From an uncultured Clostridia bacterium (GTDB lineage Bacteria; Bacillota; Clostridia; TANB77; CAG-508): a DNA stretch of 64,000 bases. The notes beneath the pieces are model-generated. The model was given only the letters and a program-made list of their open reading frames with translations. It did no database searches and was not told the origin of the DNA. The position numbers and the translations under genes were made by a program. The DNA lies in contig CALXJJ010000001.1 of the NCBI GenBank assembly GCA_944388605.1, positions 1-64,000 of the forward strand. Direction: 5' to 3'. This document shows positions 55,936 through 64,000 of the stretch, one piece after another (position 1 is the stretch's first letter; every line of letters begins with the position of its first letter).

Positions 55936-57184
55936 GTACACCATTCCCTTCTAAACTTATTTCTATACCCTGCTTTTTTATTTGTTTGTAAAAAGTTTTT
56001 TCAATATCAGTATTTTCTAATGTTGATGTAAATGTAAATACAAGTTCATTATCAAAAGAACATGCAGAACATTTAATTTTTTCTACTGGCTCTGGAGCAA
56101 TTAAAATCATAAACTTTTCTATATATTTTTTATACTCTCCTATTATACCTATTCTTCCTATATTAGAAAATGTAGTTGTTGTATATTTCCTAATTTCTAA
56201 ATAACTTAACCTTACTATTATACTTTTTAAAAATAAAGGTATCATTTTTATTATTAAATTATTCCCTAATCTTACATTTGCAGACATAGTTTTTAATATT
56301 TCATTTTTGCTTAATCTTTTTTCAAAATCACCTTTAACAAATCTAAGTATATCTTCAAATTCATTAACTTGTTTCATATTTGTTTCAACTGTTATATATG
56401 AGAAAAAATTATTTATTGTTTCAGATCTGAAGTATTTTTTTAAATCTACAGGTATACATATTTTTATTGGTCTACTTCCTTTATGTTTTATATAATTTGC
56501 AGTATATATTGCATATATAAGTGTAGCAGTTAAATATTGAGTTACTGTAACTTCTTTTTCTTTTGCTACAATTTTAAGTTCCTTTAAATTAATATTTTCG
56601 TGTATTACACCTATGGTTGCTAAAGGTAATTTTTTCCCTTTTAATATATATGCTTTTCTAGAACTAGAATTACTATGTAATTTTTTATTGTAATTTTTTA
56701 TGTAATCATCTTCTGTATCATATTTTATTTTTCTTGCTTCTCTTATCTTTTCATCAAATACTTCTGGATATTTTTTTTCTATATAAGTATAAACTATTTC
56801 TCTTAATAAATAAACTCCACTATTTCCATCAGTCAAAGAATGAAAAATATCTAAATTTATTTTATTATTAAAATAAGTAATTTTAAACAAATAGTCATTA
56901 TTAGTATTTGGATCTATATATTTGCATGGATAATTATTTTCTTCTTCTATTATAAGTTCCTTATTGTTTTCTTCATAATAATACCAAAACATTCCTTTTT
57001 TTAGTTTTACTTTAAATGAAGCATAATATTTAAGAACCTCATTCACTGCTTGTTTTAATATTTCAGGTTCTACCTTTTCTTTTAATACAGCTGATAATCT
57101 AAAAACACTACTATACTTTTTACTTGATATTATTGGAAAAATTTTTGCAGAATTATCAAGTCTCCTCCAATTTTCTTTTGACAT
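55919..57184 (-). CDS. Condensation/alcohol acetyltransferase-like acyltransferase
   Basis: The 421 residues have the BAHD/condensation-type motif HSLTDGNSG (HxxxDG, about 114-122) and TFSNIGRIG later, with RPIKICIPVDLKKYFRSETI in the middle. Length and order fit the alcohol acetyltransferase-like family often found beside DUF6320 and an alpha/beta hydrolase. The acyl acceptor is unknown, perhaps a lipid or envelope alcohol. It starts with GGAGAG and follows the hydrolase gene by 6 bases. Confidence 0.8.
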   Translation of the reverse strand: MSKENWRRLDNSAKIFPIISSKKYSSVFRLSAVLKEKVEPEILKQAVNEVLKYYASFKVKLKKGMFWYYYEENNKELIIEEENNYPCKYIDPNTNNDYLFKITYFNNKINLDIFHSLTDGNSGVYLLREIVYTYIEKKYPEVFDEKIREARKIKYDTEDDYIKNYNKKLHSNSSSRKAYILKGKKLPLATIGVIHENINLKELKIVAKEKEVTVTQYLTATLIYAIYTANYIKHKGSRPIKICIPVDLKKYFRSETINNFFSYITVETNMKQVNEFEDILRFVKGDFEKRLSKNEILKTMSANVRLGNNLIIKMIPLFLKSIIVRLSYLEIRKYTTTTFSNIGRIGIIGEYKKYIEKFMILIAPEPVEKIKCSACSFDNELVFTFTSTLENTDIEKTFYKQIKKQGIEISLEGNGVHDIIS

Positions 57185-57190
57185 ATATTA

Positions 57191-58048
57191 TCACTCTCCT
57201 TTTAATATTTCTAGTATAATATCATACCCTTCTTGTGCTCCTACTACATTTTCTCTTCTTTTTAATATAAAATTATGAATTGCGTCTTTAATTTCTATAT
57301 AATTAACATTACTTAATTTTTCAGCAAATCTTTTACAATCTGGATATAACATATCTCTTGTTCCTGTTATTATAGTAATGTTTCCTAACTTATCTGTAGG
57401 ACCAATTATTGGATTGACTAAATACGAGTCCATTCCATCTTTTCCAGCATAACTTTTGCCTGATATACTTAATAGTGATTTATTTAAAACTGGATCATCC
57501 ACCTTATCTATTTCTGGATTTTCTAATCTTACATCGAGCCAAGGTGATATTAGTATAAGTTCTCTAGGCATTTGTACATTTTCCTGACTTAATTTTTCGC
57601 ATAATGCTAAACTCAATCCACCTCCTGCTGAATCTCCCATCACAATTAATCTTTCACTCCCTACTTCTTCTATTATTTCTTTATAAAACGGCTCCATCAT
57701 TTTAAACACTTCTTTATATGTATTTGCAGGAGCTAATGGATAATCTGGCACTATAATTGAAGCATTTGTATCATCTATAATATCTTTAAAAAATTCCCAA
57801 TGTATTTTTTCTAATTCTCCAACATAAGATCCACCATGAATATATAAAATTTTTAAATTGCTTGCTTTTTCTTTTGGAGATATTATATATATATTTCTTC
57901 CCATAAATTTTTCTTCTTTATAATTATATTTTTCAAAAATCTCTTTTGGCATACTTGATGTAGCTACTCTTATATAATAATATGTTATACCTATAATTGT
58001 TACTATGATTATCATTGCAATTAAAACTTTTATTATGTTTGATTTCAT
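57191..58048 (-). CDS. Membrane-anchored alpha/beta hydrolase (HSL-type esterase)
   Basis: The 285 residues have an N-terminal helix (about 5-27) and a hydrolase domain with oxyanion motif YIHGGSY (about 70-76). The nucleophile elbow is VMGDSAGGGLSLAL, followed by LISPWLD, and the catalytic His is near AIHNFIL. It is a likely esterase at the membrane surface. It is the first gene of the operon with the acyltransferase and DUF6320. Confidence 0.88.
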   Translation of the reverse strand: MKSNIIKVLIAMIIIVTIIGITYYYIRVATSSMPKEIFEKYNYKEEKFMGRNIYIISPKEKASNLKILYIHGGSYVGELEKIHWEFFKDIIDDTNASIIVPDYPLAPANTYKEVFKMMEPFYKEIIEEVGSERLIVMGDSAGGGLSLALCEKLSQENVQMPRELILISPWLDVRLENPEIDKVDDPVLNKSLLSISGKSYAGKDGMDSYLVNPIIGPTDKLGNITIITGTRDMLYPDCKRFAEKLSNVNYIEIKDAIHNFILKRRENVVGAQEGYDIILEILKGE

Positions 58049-58199
58049 ATTTATGTCGATCCTTTCTATAATTTTTTACTTTATCATAATTCAACTTATA
58101 TTATTATATCAAATTACTTTCTATTTTTCTACTATTCAAAACTATTTAGATTTAACCTGCTCTTCTAGTAAATTCGCGTAAAATTAGATTATATAATTA

Positions 58200-58228
58200 T
58201 TGAAAACTGTTTATATTTGTGTTATAAT
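58200..58228 (+). promoter_or_regulatory. Promoter of the small exported protein gene
   Basis: TTGAAA (58,200-58,205), 17-base spacer, TATAAT (58,223-58,228). The leader to 58,337 is about 100 bases. Confidence 0.65.
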
Positions 58229-58336
58229 AATTTTTGTTACTAGTTGAAATTCATTGATTTTAATACTCAAATATTTTGTATATTATAATCAATGTTCATG
58301 GCATTTCACTAAATTTAATATGGTGAGGTATTTATC

Positions 58337-58693
58337 ATGCGGAGAAGACATTTTAGCTTTTTATTTGTATGCATAATATTTATATGCATATGCTCTATTG
58401 TTTCAACAACATTAGTATGCATCACCAGTTCAGCTAAAAGTTCTAACTTTGGAGTAGTACTTATTGACAGTACATTAGGTAATATTGACGAAATAGATTT
58501 ATCAATGTTACATATTGATAAATATGATTATGCACTCCAATCAGTAAATTCTCCTCAAGATTTAGTCAACTACTATAACTTCTATCATGACCTCAATTAT
58601 GATATATATGTTGTTATTAATAAAGATAATCATCTATTATTAAATACATTATATATATTAGATAATACTACTGGAAAGATAGAAAAAATTTAA
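58337..58693 (+). CDS. Small exported or membrane-anchored hypothetical protein
   Basis: The 118 residues start with RRR and a long hydrophobic segment (FSFLFVCIIFICICSIVSTT) with several cysteines. An external part of about 80 residues rich in Asp, Asn and Tyr follows (DKYDYALQSVNSPQDLVNYY). GGTGAGG precedes the ATG. No family is recognised. Confidence 0.6.
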   Translation: MRRRHFSFLFVCIIFICICSIVSTTLVCITSSAKSSNFGVVLIDSTLGNIDEIDLSMLHIDKYDYALQSVNSPQDLVNYYNFYHDLNYDIYVVINKDNHLLLNTLYILDNTTGKIEKI

Positions 58694-58724
58694 TCTTAAA
58701 ATGAGTATAAGAGCCATGCTTATA

Positions 58725-58935
58725 TTCATTTTTTGTTGAATAGGAAATCGAGTTTTTCATATTCAACAAAATAACAACATTGCACAGAAAAATTGATATG
58801 CAATTTTTCACGTCGACAAATCTTTACGTTTCTTCGAGAACTTAAATATATATAATTAAGTTAGAAAAGTATAGGAAAGTTCTCGCTAAGCGAGATTTGT
58901 CCACTTTTCGTTAATTTGTATGCAATGTTTTTTAC
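58725..58935. repeat. Decayed relatives of the dispersed repeat
   Basis: Hairpin TTGTTGAATAGGAAA with ATTCAACAA (about 58,733-58,770) is followed by GCAATTTTTCACGTCGAC, then TATAGGAAAGTTCTCG...CACTTTTCGTTAATTTGTATGC. Words of modules 2 and 3 are recognisable but rearranged. It fills the gap before the DUF2953 gene. Confidence 0.45.
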
Positions 58936-59036
58936 TTGAAAACATGATCTAAAATCAAAATTTATTCTGATTATTTTTTTTATTTTTGGTTAAAATATAT
59001 ATAGTAATTATTTACATAAAGAAAGGAATAAAATTT

Positions 59037-59699
59037 ATGCTTTTTGTTTACATCTTTATATTTATTTTGTTATTACTATTTATTGTATATTTTTCTCACC
59101 TAAAATTAAATATCTACTATTTTTCTAAAAGTAATACTGAAAACTTAAAATATTTTTTTAGTATCGGATTATATTTTTTTAATAAAATTCCTATATTAAA
59201 AATAAAAATAGATAATAAAAAAGTTAATAATTTGTATAAACATCATCTACTTAAAAAAATTAATATCAAAGATGTAGAAAAATTTGCCCAAAATAGAAAA
59301 CCAAATTTAAAAGATATAAAAAAATTGGATATGAAAATAGAAAAATTAGATTTAAAACTAAAATTAGGTATAGATGACGTTATTTTAAACTCATATTTAA
59401 TTGCTTTTATTTCTATTATATTATCAAATATTCTTCCTTTTTTCACTAAATCGAATAAAAATATAAAATATAGCATATTGCCTGAATATAATAATAACCC
59501 AGACTACGAGCATAATCCAGTTTTTGAACTTAATTTATTAGATTCTTACTATAAGCACAATAAAAATTATTATAAAATCAATTTAATTGGTATATTTAGT
59601 ATTAAAATTGTGAATATTATAAGTATCATAAAAAAAGGAAGGATTGATAAAAATGAACGAACATCCAATAGAAGGTCTTATGACTACAGCTATGAATAG
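59037..59699 (+). CDS. ytfI: DUF2953 protein (YtfI-like)
   Basis: The 220 residues begin with a membrane helix (LFVYIFIFILLLLFIVYFS) and continue with an SIGLYFF strand and amphipathic, Lys-rich segments. A second hydrophobic part (YLIAFISIILSNILPFF) precedes an external beta region. DUF2953 proteins directly precede ytfJ in many spore formers, as here. It overlaps ytfJ by 47 bases. ATG 59,037 follows AAAGGA. Confidence 0.78.
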   Translation: MLFVYIFIFILLLLFIVYFSHLKLNIYYFSKSNTENLKYFFSIGLYFFNKIPILKIKIDNKKVNNLYKHHLLKKINIKDVEKFAQNRKPNLKDIKKLDMKIEKLDLKLKLGIDDVILNSYLIAFISIILSNILPFFTKSNKNIKYSILPEYNNNPDYEHNPVFELNLLDSYYKHNKNYYKINLIGIFSIKIVNIISIIKKGRIDKNERTSNRRSYDYSYE

Positions 59700-60282
59700 C
59701 ATAAAAGATATGGTAGATGTAAATACTATAATTGGTGAACCTATAGAAACTTCAAATAATATAATTATTATTCCTATATCAAAAGTTGGATTTGGGTTTG
59801 CATCTGGTGGAAGTGAATTCAAAGGTGAAACTATAAATGAATATATGAAAAAGGAAAAAGAAGAACAAATACAATATCGTTTACCATTTGGCGGTGGAAG
59901 TGGTGCAGGTGTTAGCATTACTCCTGTGGCATTTTTAGTAGTTCAAGCAAACAATGTAAAACTACTACCAGTAAATCACAGTTGTGCTATGGATAGATTA
60001 ATTGATTATGTACCTGATTTAATGGAAAAAGTTAACTCTCTTTTAAATAAGCAAATGTCTAATAAAAAAGAGGAAAAAAAAGATGGATTAAAGCAAAAGG
60101 TTAAAGAATTGAAAGAGGAAAAAGAAAAATTAGAACAGCAAAATGCAGAAATTAAAATTGAATCACCTATAATTCAAAATAAAGCAAGACCAAAAAGAAA
60201 TAAGCCTATTCCTGCTTATGAATATGAATATGATGAAACAGAAATGCAAACTCCTCAAACAGATGATTATGATGATGAATAG
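59653..60282 (+). CDS. ytfJ: GerW family sporulation protein YtfJ
   Basis: The 209 residues match YtfJ/GerW over about 1-125: HPIEGLMTTAMNSIKDMVDV, IGEPIETSNNIIIIPISKVG and LPFGGGSGAGVSITPVAFLV. A Lys/Glu coiled region and an acidic tail follow, longer than in B. subtilis (about 150 residues). In spore formers it affects germination. It is coupled to ytfI by overlap. Confidence 0.92.
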   Translation: MNEHPIEGLMTTAMNSIKDMVDVNTIIGEPIETSNNIIIIPISKVGFGFASGGSEFKGETINEYMKKEKEEQIQYRLPFGGGSGAGVSITPVAFLVVQANNVKLLPVNHSCAMDRLIDYVPDLMEKVNSLLNKQMSNKKEEKKDGLKQKVKELKEEKEKLEQQNAEIKIESPIIQNKARPKRNKPIPAYEYEYDETEMQTPQTDDYDDE

Positions 60283-60309
60283 AAGTCAAAGTTTAATTAC
60301 TTTGACTTC
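60282..60309. terminator. Shared terminator of ytfJ and scpA
   Basis: GAAGTCAAAGT/ACTTTGACTTC, a perfect 11-base stem with a 6-base loop between convergent genes. Confidence 0.85.
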
Positions 60310-61046
60310 TTCTCGACTATTATATCTCCAAACATTTCTTCTTGCTTTGTTGTTACTTTATTTCTACGCGACATTTCTAAGAGTCCTGTAAAAGCAGTAA
60401 CTATTTCTTTTTTATTACATCTATTTAATGAAAATAATTTGTTAAATATAAATTTATTATTATGTATCAATTCTTTAAACATTTGCTTTACTTTATCACC
60501 TACAGTATATATATCTACTATAGCAATCTTTTGAATATTTTTTGCATTATTATTTAATCTATTCGAATTTTTTTCTACTATTTTTGAATATATTTCTGGT
60601 ATAATCTTACTATCATACTTTTTATCCAGAACTTGTTTTGGTAGTTCAATATTTTCTGACATTTTAGTAAATCTTTTTCCATAAATATCATAGTTTTGTT
60701 TTAGGATTTTAGTAATTTCTTTATATTTTTTATAATCTATTATCCTTCTTATAAGTTCTTCTTCTGTAATTTCTTCTTGATCTTCATTTTCTTTAGGTAA
60801 CAGATTTTTAGATTTTACATATAATAATGTAGATGCCATTAGTAAAAACTCGCTAGTAACTTCTAAATTCATTTCTTCCATTTTATTTATATATTCAATA
60901 TATTGATCTGTTATATCATTTATTCTTATATCATAAATATTCATTTTATTTTTATCAATTAAATGGCATAATAAATCTAATGGACCTTCAAAATTGTCTA
61001 TTTTAATTTCGTATTTAGCAGTTTCCATTGTTAATATTTTATGCAT
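60297..61046 (-). CDS. scpA: Segregation and condensation protein A
   Basis: The 249-residue kleisin of the SMC-ScpAB complex has the N-terminal signature FEGPLDLLCHLIDKNKMNIYD, then ITDQYIEYI and ATLLYVKSKNLLP. The C-terminal winged-helix end is TAFTGLLEMSRRNKVTTKQE. It organises the chromosome. It follows recX by 26 bases, forming a recA-recX-scpA run. scpB is not next to it in the window. Confidence 0.93.
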   Translation of the reverse strand: MHKILTMETAKYEIKIDNFEGPLDLLCHLIDKNKMNIYDIRINDITDQYIEYINKMEEMNLEVTSEFLLMASTLLYVKSKNLLPKENEDQEEITEEELIRRIIDYKKYKEITKILKQNYDIYGKRFTKMSENIELPKQVLDKKYDSKIIPEIYSKIVEKNSNRLNNNAKNIQKIAIVDIYTVGDKVKQMFKELIHNNKFIFNKLFSLNRCNKKEIVTAFTGLLEMSRRNKVTTKQEEMFGDIIVEKKSK

Positions 61047-61071
61047 CTTTTTTCATTCCTTTTCTATCATA

Positions 61072-61521
61072 TTAATTTAATTCTTCTATTGCTTTTTTTA
61101 TTGACTCTTCTTTATATCCCTTTTTCTTTAAATATTGTTTTGCTAAATCAATATCTATATTATTACTTTTTTTTAATAATATTTTTTTTGCAGAAGAAGC
61201 CTCATATTCTTCTAACTCATCTATATTTTCACATATATAATCATCTATATTATTAGCATTTAAACCTTTTTGCATTAATTTATATTTTATTTCTTTTATA
61301 GATAATGTATTTAATAGAATATATTGTTTAATTGCTTTTCCTATATATTCTATATCATTAATATATCCTGCTTCTTCTAAATAGGCTATTACATCTTCTA
61401 AAATATTATCGTCAATATCTTTTGAAAACTTTTGAATAATTTGTTTTTTTGTTCTTTTTTGATACATTATATATTTTAATACTCTTGTCTTTTGTTTATC
61501 AAATTCTTCTATGCTATACAT
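61072..61521 (-). CDS. recX: Regulatory protein RecX
   Basis: The 149 residues consist of three-helix RecX repeats: KYIMYQKRTKKQIIQKFS, YINDIEYIGKAIKQYI and KEIKYKLMQKGLNANNI, with a C-terminal KKKGYKEESIKKAIEEL. It modulates RecA filaments. It lies 23 bases after recA, as in many Firmicutes. Confidence 0.9.
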   Translation of the reverse strand: MYSIEEFDKQKTRVLKYIMYQKRTKKQIIQKFSKDIDDNILEDVIAYLEEAGYINDIEYIGKAIKQYILLNTLSIKEIKYKLMQKGLNANNIDDYICENIDELEEYEASSAKKILLKKSNNIDIDLAKQYLKKKGYKEESIKKAIEELN

Positions 61522-61544
61522 AATTAAAACCTCTTGATTTCATT

Positions 61545-62603
61545 CTATTCCTCAGGTGGTATATCTTCTTCTTTATCTTTTTCTTCTTCTCCTAAACTTT
61601 GTTCAAATGCTTTGTTAAAATTATCTCTAACTTTCTTTTCTATCTCGTTCATTGTTTGTTTATTATCATTAAGATATTTCTTAACATTTTCCCTTCCTTG
61701 TCCAATTCTTTCACCATTATAGCTAAACCACGAACCACTTTTTTCTATAATATCTAAATTTACAGCTAAATCTAATATATTTCCTTCTTTTGATATTCCT
61801 TTTCCATATACAATATCAAACTCTGCTTCTCTAAATGGTGGTGCCACTTTATTCTTTACTACTTTTACTCTTGCTCTATTTCCTACTATTTCTCCATCTT
61901 GTTTTATATTATCAATTTTTCTAATATCTAATCTAACAGAAGCATAATATTTTAGTGCTCTTCCTCCAGCTGTTGTTTCTGGATTTCCAAACATCACTCC
62001 TACTTTTTCTCTTAATTGATTTATAAATACTATAACTGCTTTTGATTTGTTTATAGCTCCTGCTAACTTTCTTAATGCTTGAGACATTAATCTTGCTTGA
62101 AGTCCTATATGAGAATCTCCCATATCTCCATCTATTTCTGCTTTTGGAACTAGTGCTGCAACAGAGTCAACAACAATTATATCTAATGCACCGCTTCTTA
62201 CTAAAGCTTCCGCTATTTCTAATGCTTGTTCTCCTGTATCTGGTTGTGAAACTATTAAATTATCTATATCTACACCCAAATGCTTAGCATATACTGGATC
62301 TAACGCATGTTCTGCATCTATAAAAGCTGCTTCTCCTCCCATTTTTTGAGCTTCAGCTATCATATGTAATGCAAGAGTAGTCTTACCAGACGATTCTGGT
62401 CCATATACTTCTATAATTCTACCTCTTGGGATTCCACCTATACCTAATGCAATATCTAAGCTTAATGCTCCTGTTGGAATTGCTTCTACTTCCATTGTCT
62501 TAAAATCCCCTAATTTCATAACTGATCCTTTTCCAAATTGTTTTTCTATTTGGCTCATTGCTGCTTCTAATGCTTTTCTTTTTTCTTGATTTTCTGTACT
62601 CAT
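61545..62603 (-). CDS. recA: Recombinase A
   Basis: The 352 residues carry [13 protein letters not shown] (Walker A, about 66), [35 protein letters not shown] (L2 loop) and the acidic C-terminus. It performs strand exchange and triggers LexA cleavage. An SOS box overlaps its promoter region. Confidence 0.98.
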   Translation of the reverse strand: MSTENQEKRKALEAAMSQIEKQFGKGSVMKLGDFKTMEVEAIPTGALSLDIALGIGGIPRGRIIEVYGPESSGKTTLALHMIAEAQKMGGEAAFIDAEHALDPVYAKHLGVDIDNLIVSQPDTGEQALEIAEALVRSGALDIIVVDSVAALVPKAEIDGDMGDSHIGLQARLMSQALRKLAGAINKSKAVIVFINQLREKVGVMFGNPETTAGGRALKYYASVRLDIRKIDNIKQDGEIVGNRARVKVVKNKVAPPFREAEFDIVYGKGISKEGNILDLAVNLDIIEKSGSWFSYNGERIGQGRENVKKYLNDNKQTMNEIEKKVRDNFNKAFEQSLGEEEKDKEEDIPPEE

Positions 62604-62646
62604 ATTTATATACCTATCCTTTCAATATAATTAATTTATTATCTTA

Positions 62647-62691
62647 GAACATTTGTTTGTTATATTATATATCATTTTTTTTATTTGTCAA
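62647..62691 (-). promoter_or_regulatory. recA promoter with SOS (LexA) box
   Basis: Minus strand TTGACA (62,686-62,691), 16-base spacer, TATAAT (62,664-62,669). Just downstream, on the plus strand, lies GAACATTTGTTTG (62,647-62,659), close to GAAC-N4-GTTC and nearly identical to the uvrA box. Confidence 0.75.
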
Positions 62692-62710
62692 TACTTTTTA
62701 TAAATTATTT

Positions 62711-64000
62711 TTATCTTCTAACCCAAGTTTTTATTCCATTAAATATATTATAATTTGTCGGATATATTTCTCCTGTTAAATTTTGATCATGTACAACTAT
62801 ATTTCTATTTCTATATAGGAAAATGTATGGAACATCATTATTATATATTTCAACTATTCTTTTATATTTTTCTATTAATACTTTCTGATCTGTAATATTA
62901 TTTACTTCATTTAATATAGTAGTCATCTCTTGATTACTATAATTTGCTATATTTCCATTTCCAAAAAAGCTATTTAAATCAGGTGTATATGAATTTAATA
63001 TTCCTGTTATAATTATGTCGTAATTTTTGTTTTCTAAATATTGATTATATCTAGCTTGACTTACTTTTTCTATTTTTGCATTTAATCCTATTTCATTTAA
63101 TTTATCTATAATATTTTCTGCTACTTTTACTCTATTTTCATTATCTTTTTCTACTACCACATTTAAACTGATTCTTGTTGTAACTCTATTTTCAGTCTTT
63201 TGCCATCTTCTATTTTTATATACCCAACCTGCATCTGTTAAAACTTGTTTTGCTTTTTCTATATCATAAGCAAACTGGCTTTCTTGTTCTGTATATAAAA
63301 AACTTCCATAATCTAAAGGGAAATCTGAAATGTATTTTTTATTATTATATACCGAAGATACTATATTATTTTTATCTATAAGATAACTTATTGCTTTTCT
63401 TACTTCTGGATATTTTAAAATATTATTGTTACAATTCAAGCTAATATAATCTAATTCTCTTCCTTTATATTCATTTTTTCCATATCCTATTGTTCCTATA
63501 TAATCTTCTACACTGGTATTTGATGTATTAATAAAATCTATGTTGCCTAATTTAAAACTATTATATACCTCTCCCATTTGTGAATATATGTTAATAGTAA
63601 TATTTTCTGCTTTAGGATCATTTTCTCCTCTGTTCCACCATTTTTCATTTTTTGTTAATTTAATATTATTTCCTTCTATACTTTCAATTTTATACATTCC
63701 TGTTCCTAATGGAATTTCTGTTGATGTATTCATATCTTTATTAATATATTGACTATTACATAATATAGGAAAAGTTAAATAATATTCAAAAAATGGTTGC
63801 TCTTGACTTAAATATATCTTTACTGTGCTTGCATCCAATATCTCTATACTCGAAATATACTGTACATTATACGAATATATTGATTTACCTTCTTTTAATC
63901 TATCTATGGTAAATTGTATATCTTTAGCCATAAATGGTGTTCCATCTTGCCACCTTTTATTTGTATCTATTTTTATTACATATGTTTTATTATCAATTTT
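62711..64000 (-). CDS. Peptide/oligopeptide ABC transporter substrate-binding protein (5' end outside window)
   Basis: The frame is open to the window edge; RWQDGTPFMAKDIQFTIDR shows the coding continues upstream of the internal ATG at 63,931. Family SBP_bac_5 features follow: EIPLGTGMYKIE, NEKWWNRGEND, ISYLIDKNNI, DAGWVYKNRRWQK and SYTPDLNSFFGNGN. It should deliver peptides or similar ligands to an ABC importer. The signal or lipobox and the permeases are beyond the window. Confidence 0.9.
   Translation of the reverse strand, partial: KIDNKTYVIKIDTNKRWQDGTPFMAKDIQFTIDRLKEGKSIYSYNVQYISSIEILDASTVKIYLSQEQPFFEYYLTFPILCNSQYINKDMNTSTEIPLGTGMYKIESIEGNNIKLTKNEKWWNRGENDPKAENITINIYSQMGEVYNSFKLGNIDFINTSNTSVEDYIGTIGYGKNEYKGRELDYISLNCNNNILKYPEVRKAISYLIDKNNIVSSVYNNKKYISDFPLDYGSFLYTEQESQFAYDIEKAKQVLTDAGWVYKNRRWQKTENRVTTRISLNVVVEKDNENRVKVAENIIDKLNEIGLNAKIEKVSQARYNQYLENKNYDIIITGILNSYTPDLNSFFGNGNIANYSNQEMTTILNEVNNITDQKVLIEKYKRIVEIYNNDVPYIFLYRNRNIVVHDQNLTGEIYPTNYNIFNGIKTWVRR

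Noticed and set aside
1-64000. CRISPR array
   Set aside because: No regularly spaced direct repeats of 23-40 bases with similar spacers were seen; the repeats found are dispersed and imperfectly modular.

Overview
The window is very AT-rich, with clostridial-type ribosome binding sites (AGGAGG, AAAGGA) and promoters close to TTGACA-N17-TATAAT. The genes point to a spore-forming, fermentative member of the class Clostridia. The evidence is a SigH-type sigma factor, a YtfI/YtfJ (GerW) pair, a spore photoproduct lyase-like radical SAM protein, a possible Spo0E-like peptide, L-lactate dehydrogenase, an iron alcohol dehydrogenase with an aldehyde dehydrogenase, and a T-box. I cannot name a genus from the sequence alone. 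Most genes lie on the minus strand, so transcription mainly runs from high to low coordinates.

Layout. 1-3.6 kb: an ABC-2 exporter operon (ATPase, permease, metallo-beta-lactamase-fold hydrolase, start of a second ATPase) behind a consensus promoter and a palindrome. 3.6-4.7 kb: a membrane-anchored protein under a c-di-GMP (GEMM-I) riboswitch and a small frameshifted exported peptide. 4.7-10.6 kb: an accessory island made of a mosaic of gene fragments, a CmpB-family membrane protein, a membrane-anchored macro-domain protein resembling type II Thoeris ThsA effectors, a HaeIII-like restriction-modification pair and a frameshifted tyrosine integrase. 10.6-23.9 kb: secA, a YcgQ-like OB-fold protein, a patatin, Dps, an AI-2E family exporter, a CBS protein, murD, alcohol and aldehyde dehydrogenases, and a FIST sensor. 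24-31.5 kb: DNA repair (uvrA, uvrB, tag, ogt) with small unknown proteins. 31.6-42.3 kb: SDR, DUF362, EAL phosphodiesterase, SPL-like protein, smpB, exported proteins, fba, PIN-PhoH and a DUF1540 peptide. 42.5-48.5 kb: T-box-DUF1653-ileS (type 2 IleRS), ldh, tRNA-Thr and sigH. 48.6-55.3 kb: rqcH (frameshifted), a flippase, a lone winged-helix protein with RelQ, an XRE regulator, a Spo0E-like peptide and Mn-pyrophosphatase. 55.3-64 kb: a DUF6320/acyltransferase/hydrolase operon, ytfI-ytfJ, scpA-recX-recA with an SOS box, and the start of a peptide-binding lipoprotein.

How the parts connect. c-di-GMP turnover (EAL protein at 33.7 kb) and c-di-GMP sensing (riboswitch at 4.6 kb) sit in the same window. 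recA and uvrA share the same LexA-type motif (GAAC-N4-GTTTG). ileS is doubly coupled to an upstream DUF1653 gene, by a shared T-box leader and by start/stop overlap.

The strongest candidate for something undescribed is a family of dispersed, modular, strongly structured intergenic repeats. There are at least six clear copies plus degenerate relatives. Their hairpin arms differ by compensatory changes and their modules occur in different orders. Two or three genes appear split by single-base frameshifts, two of them at poly-A runs. This may be gene decay, phase variation or assembly error, and needs read-level checking.
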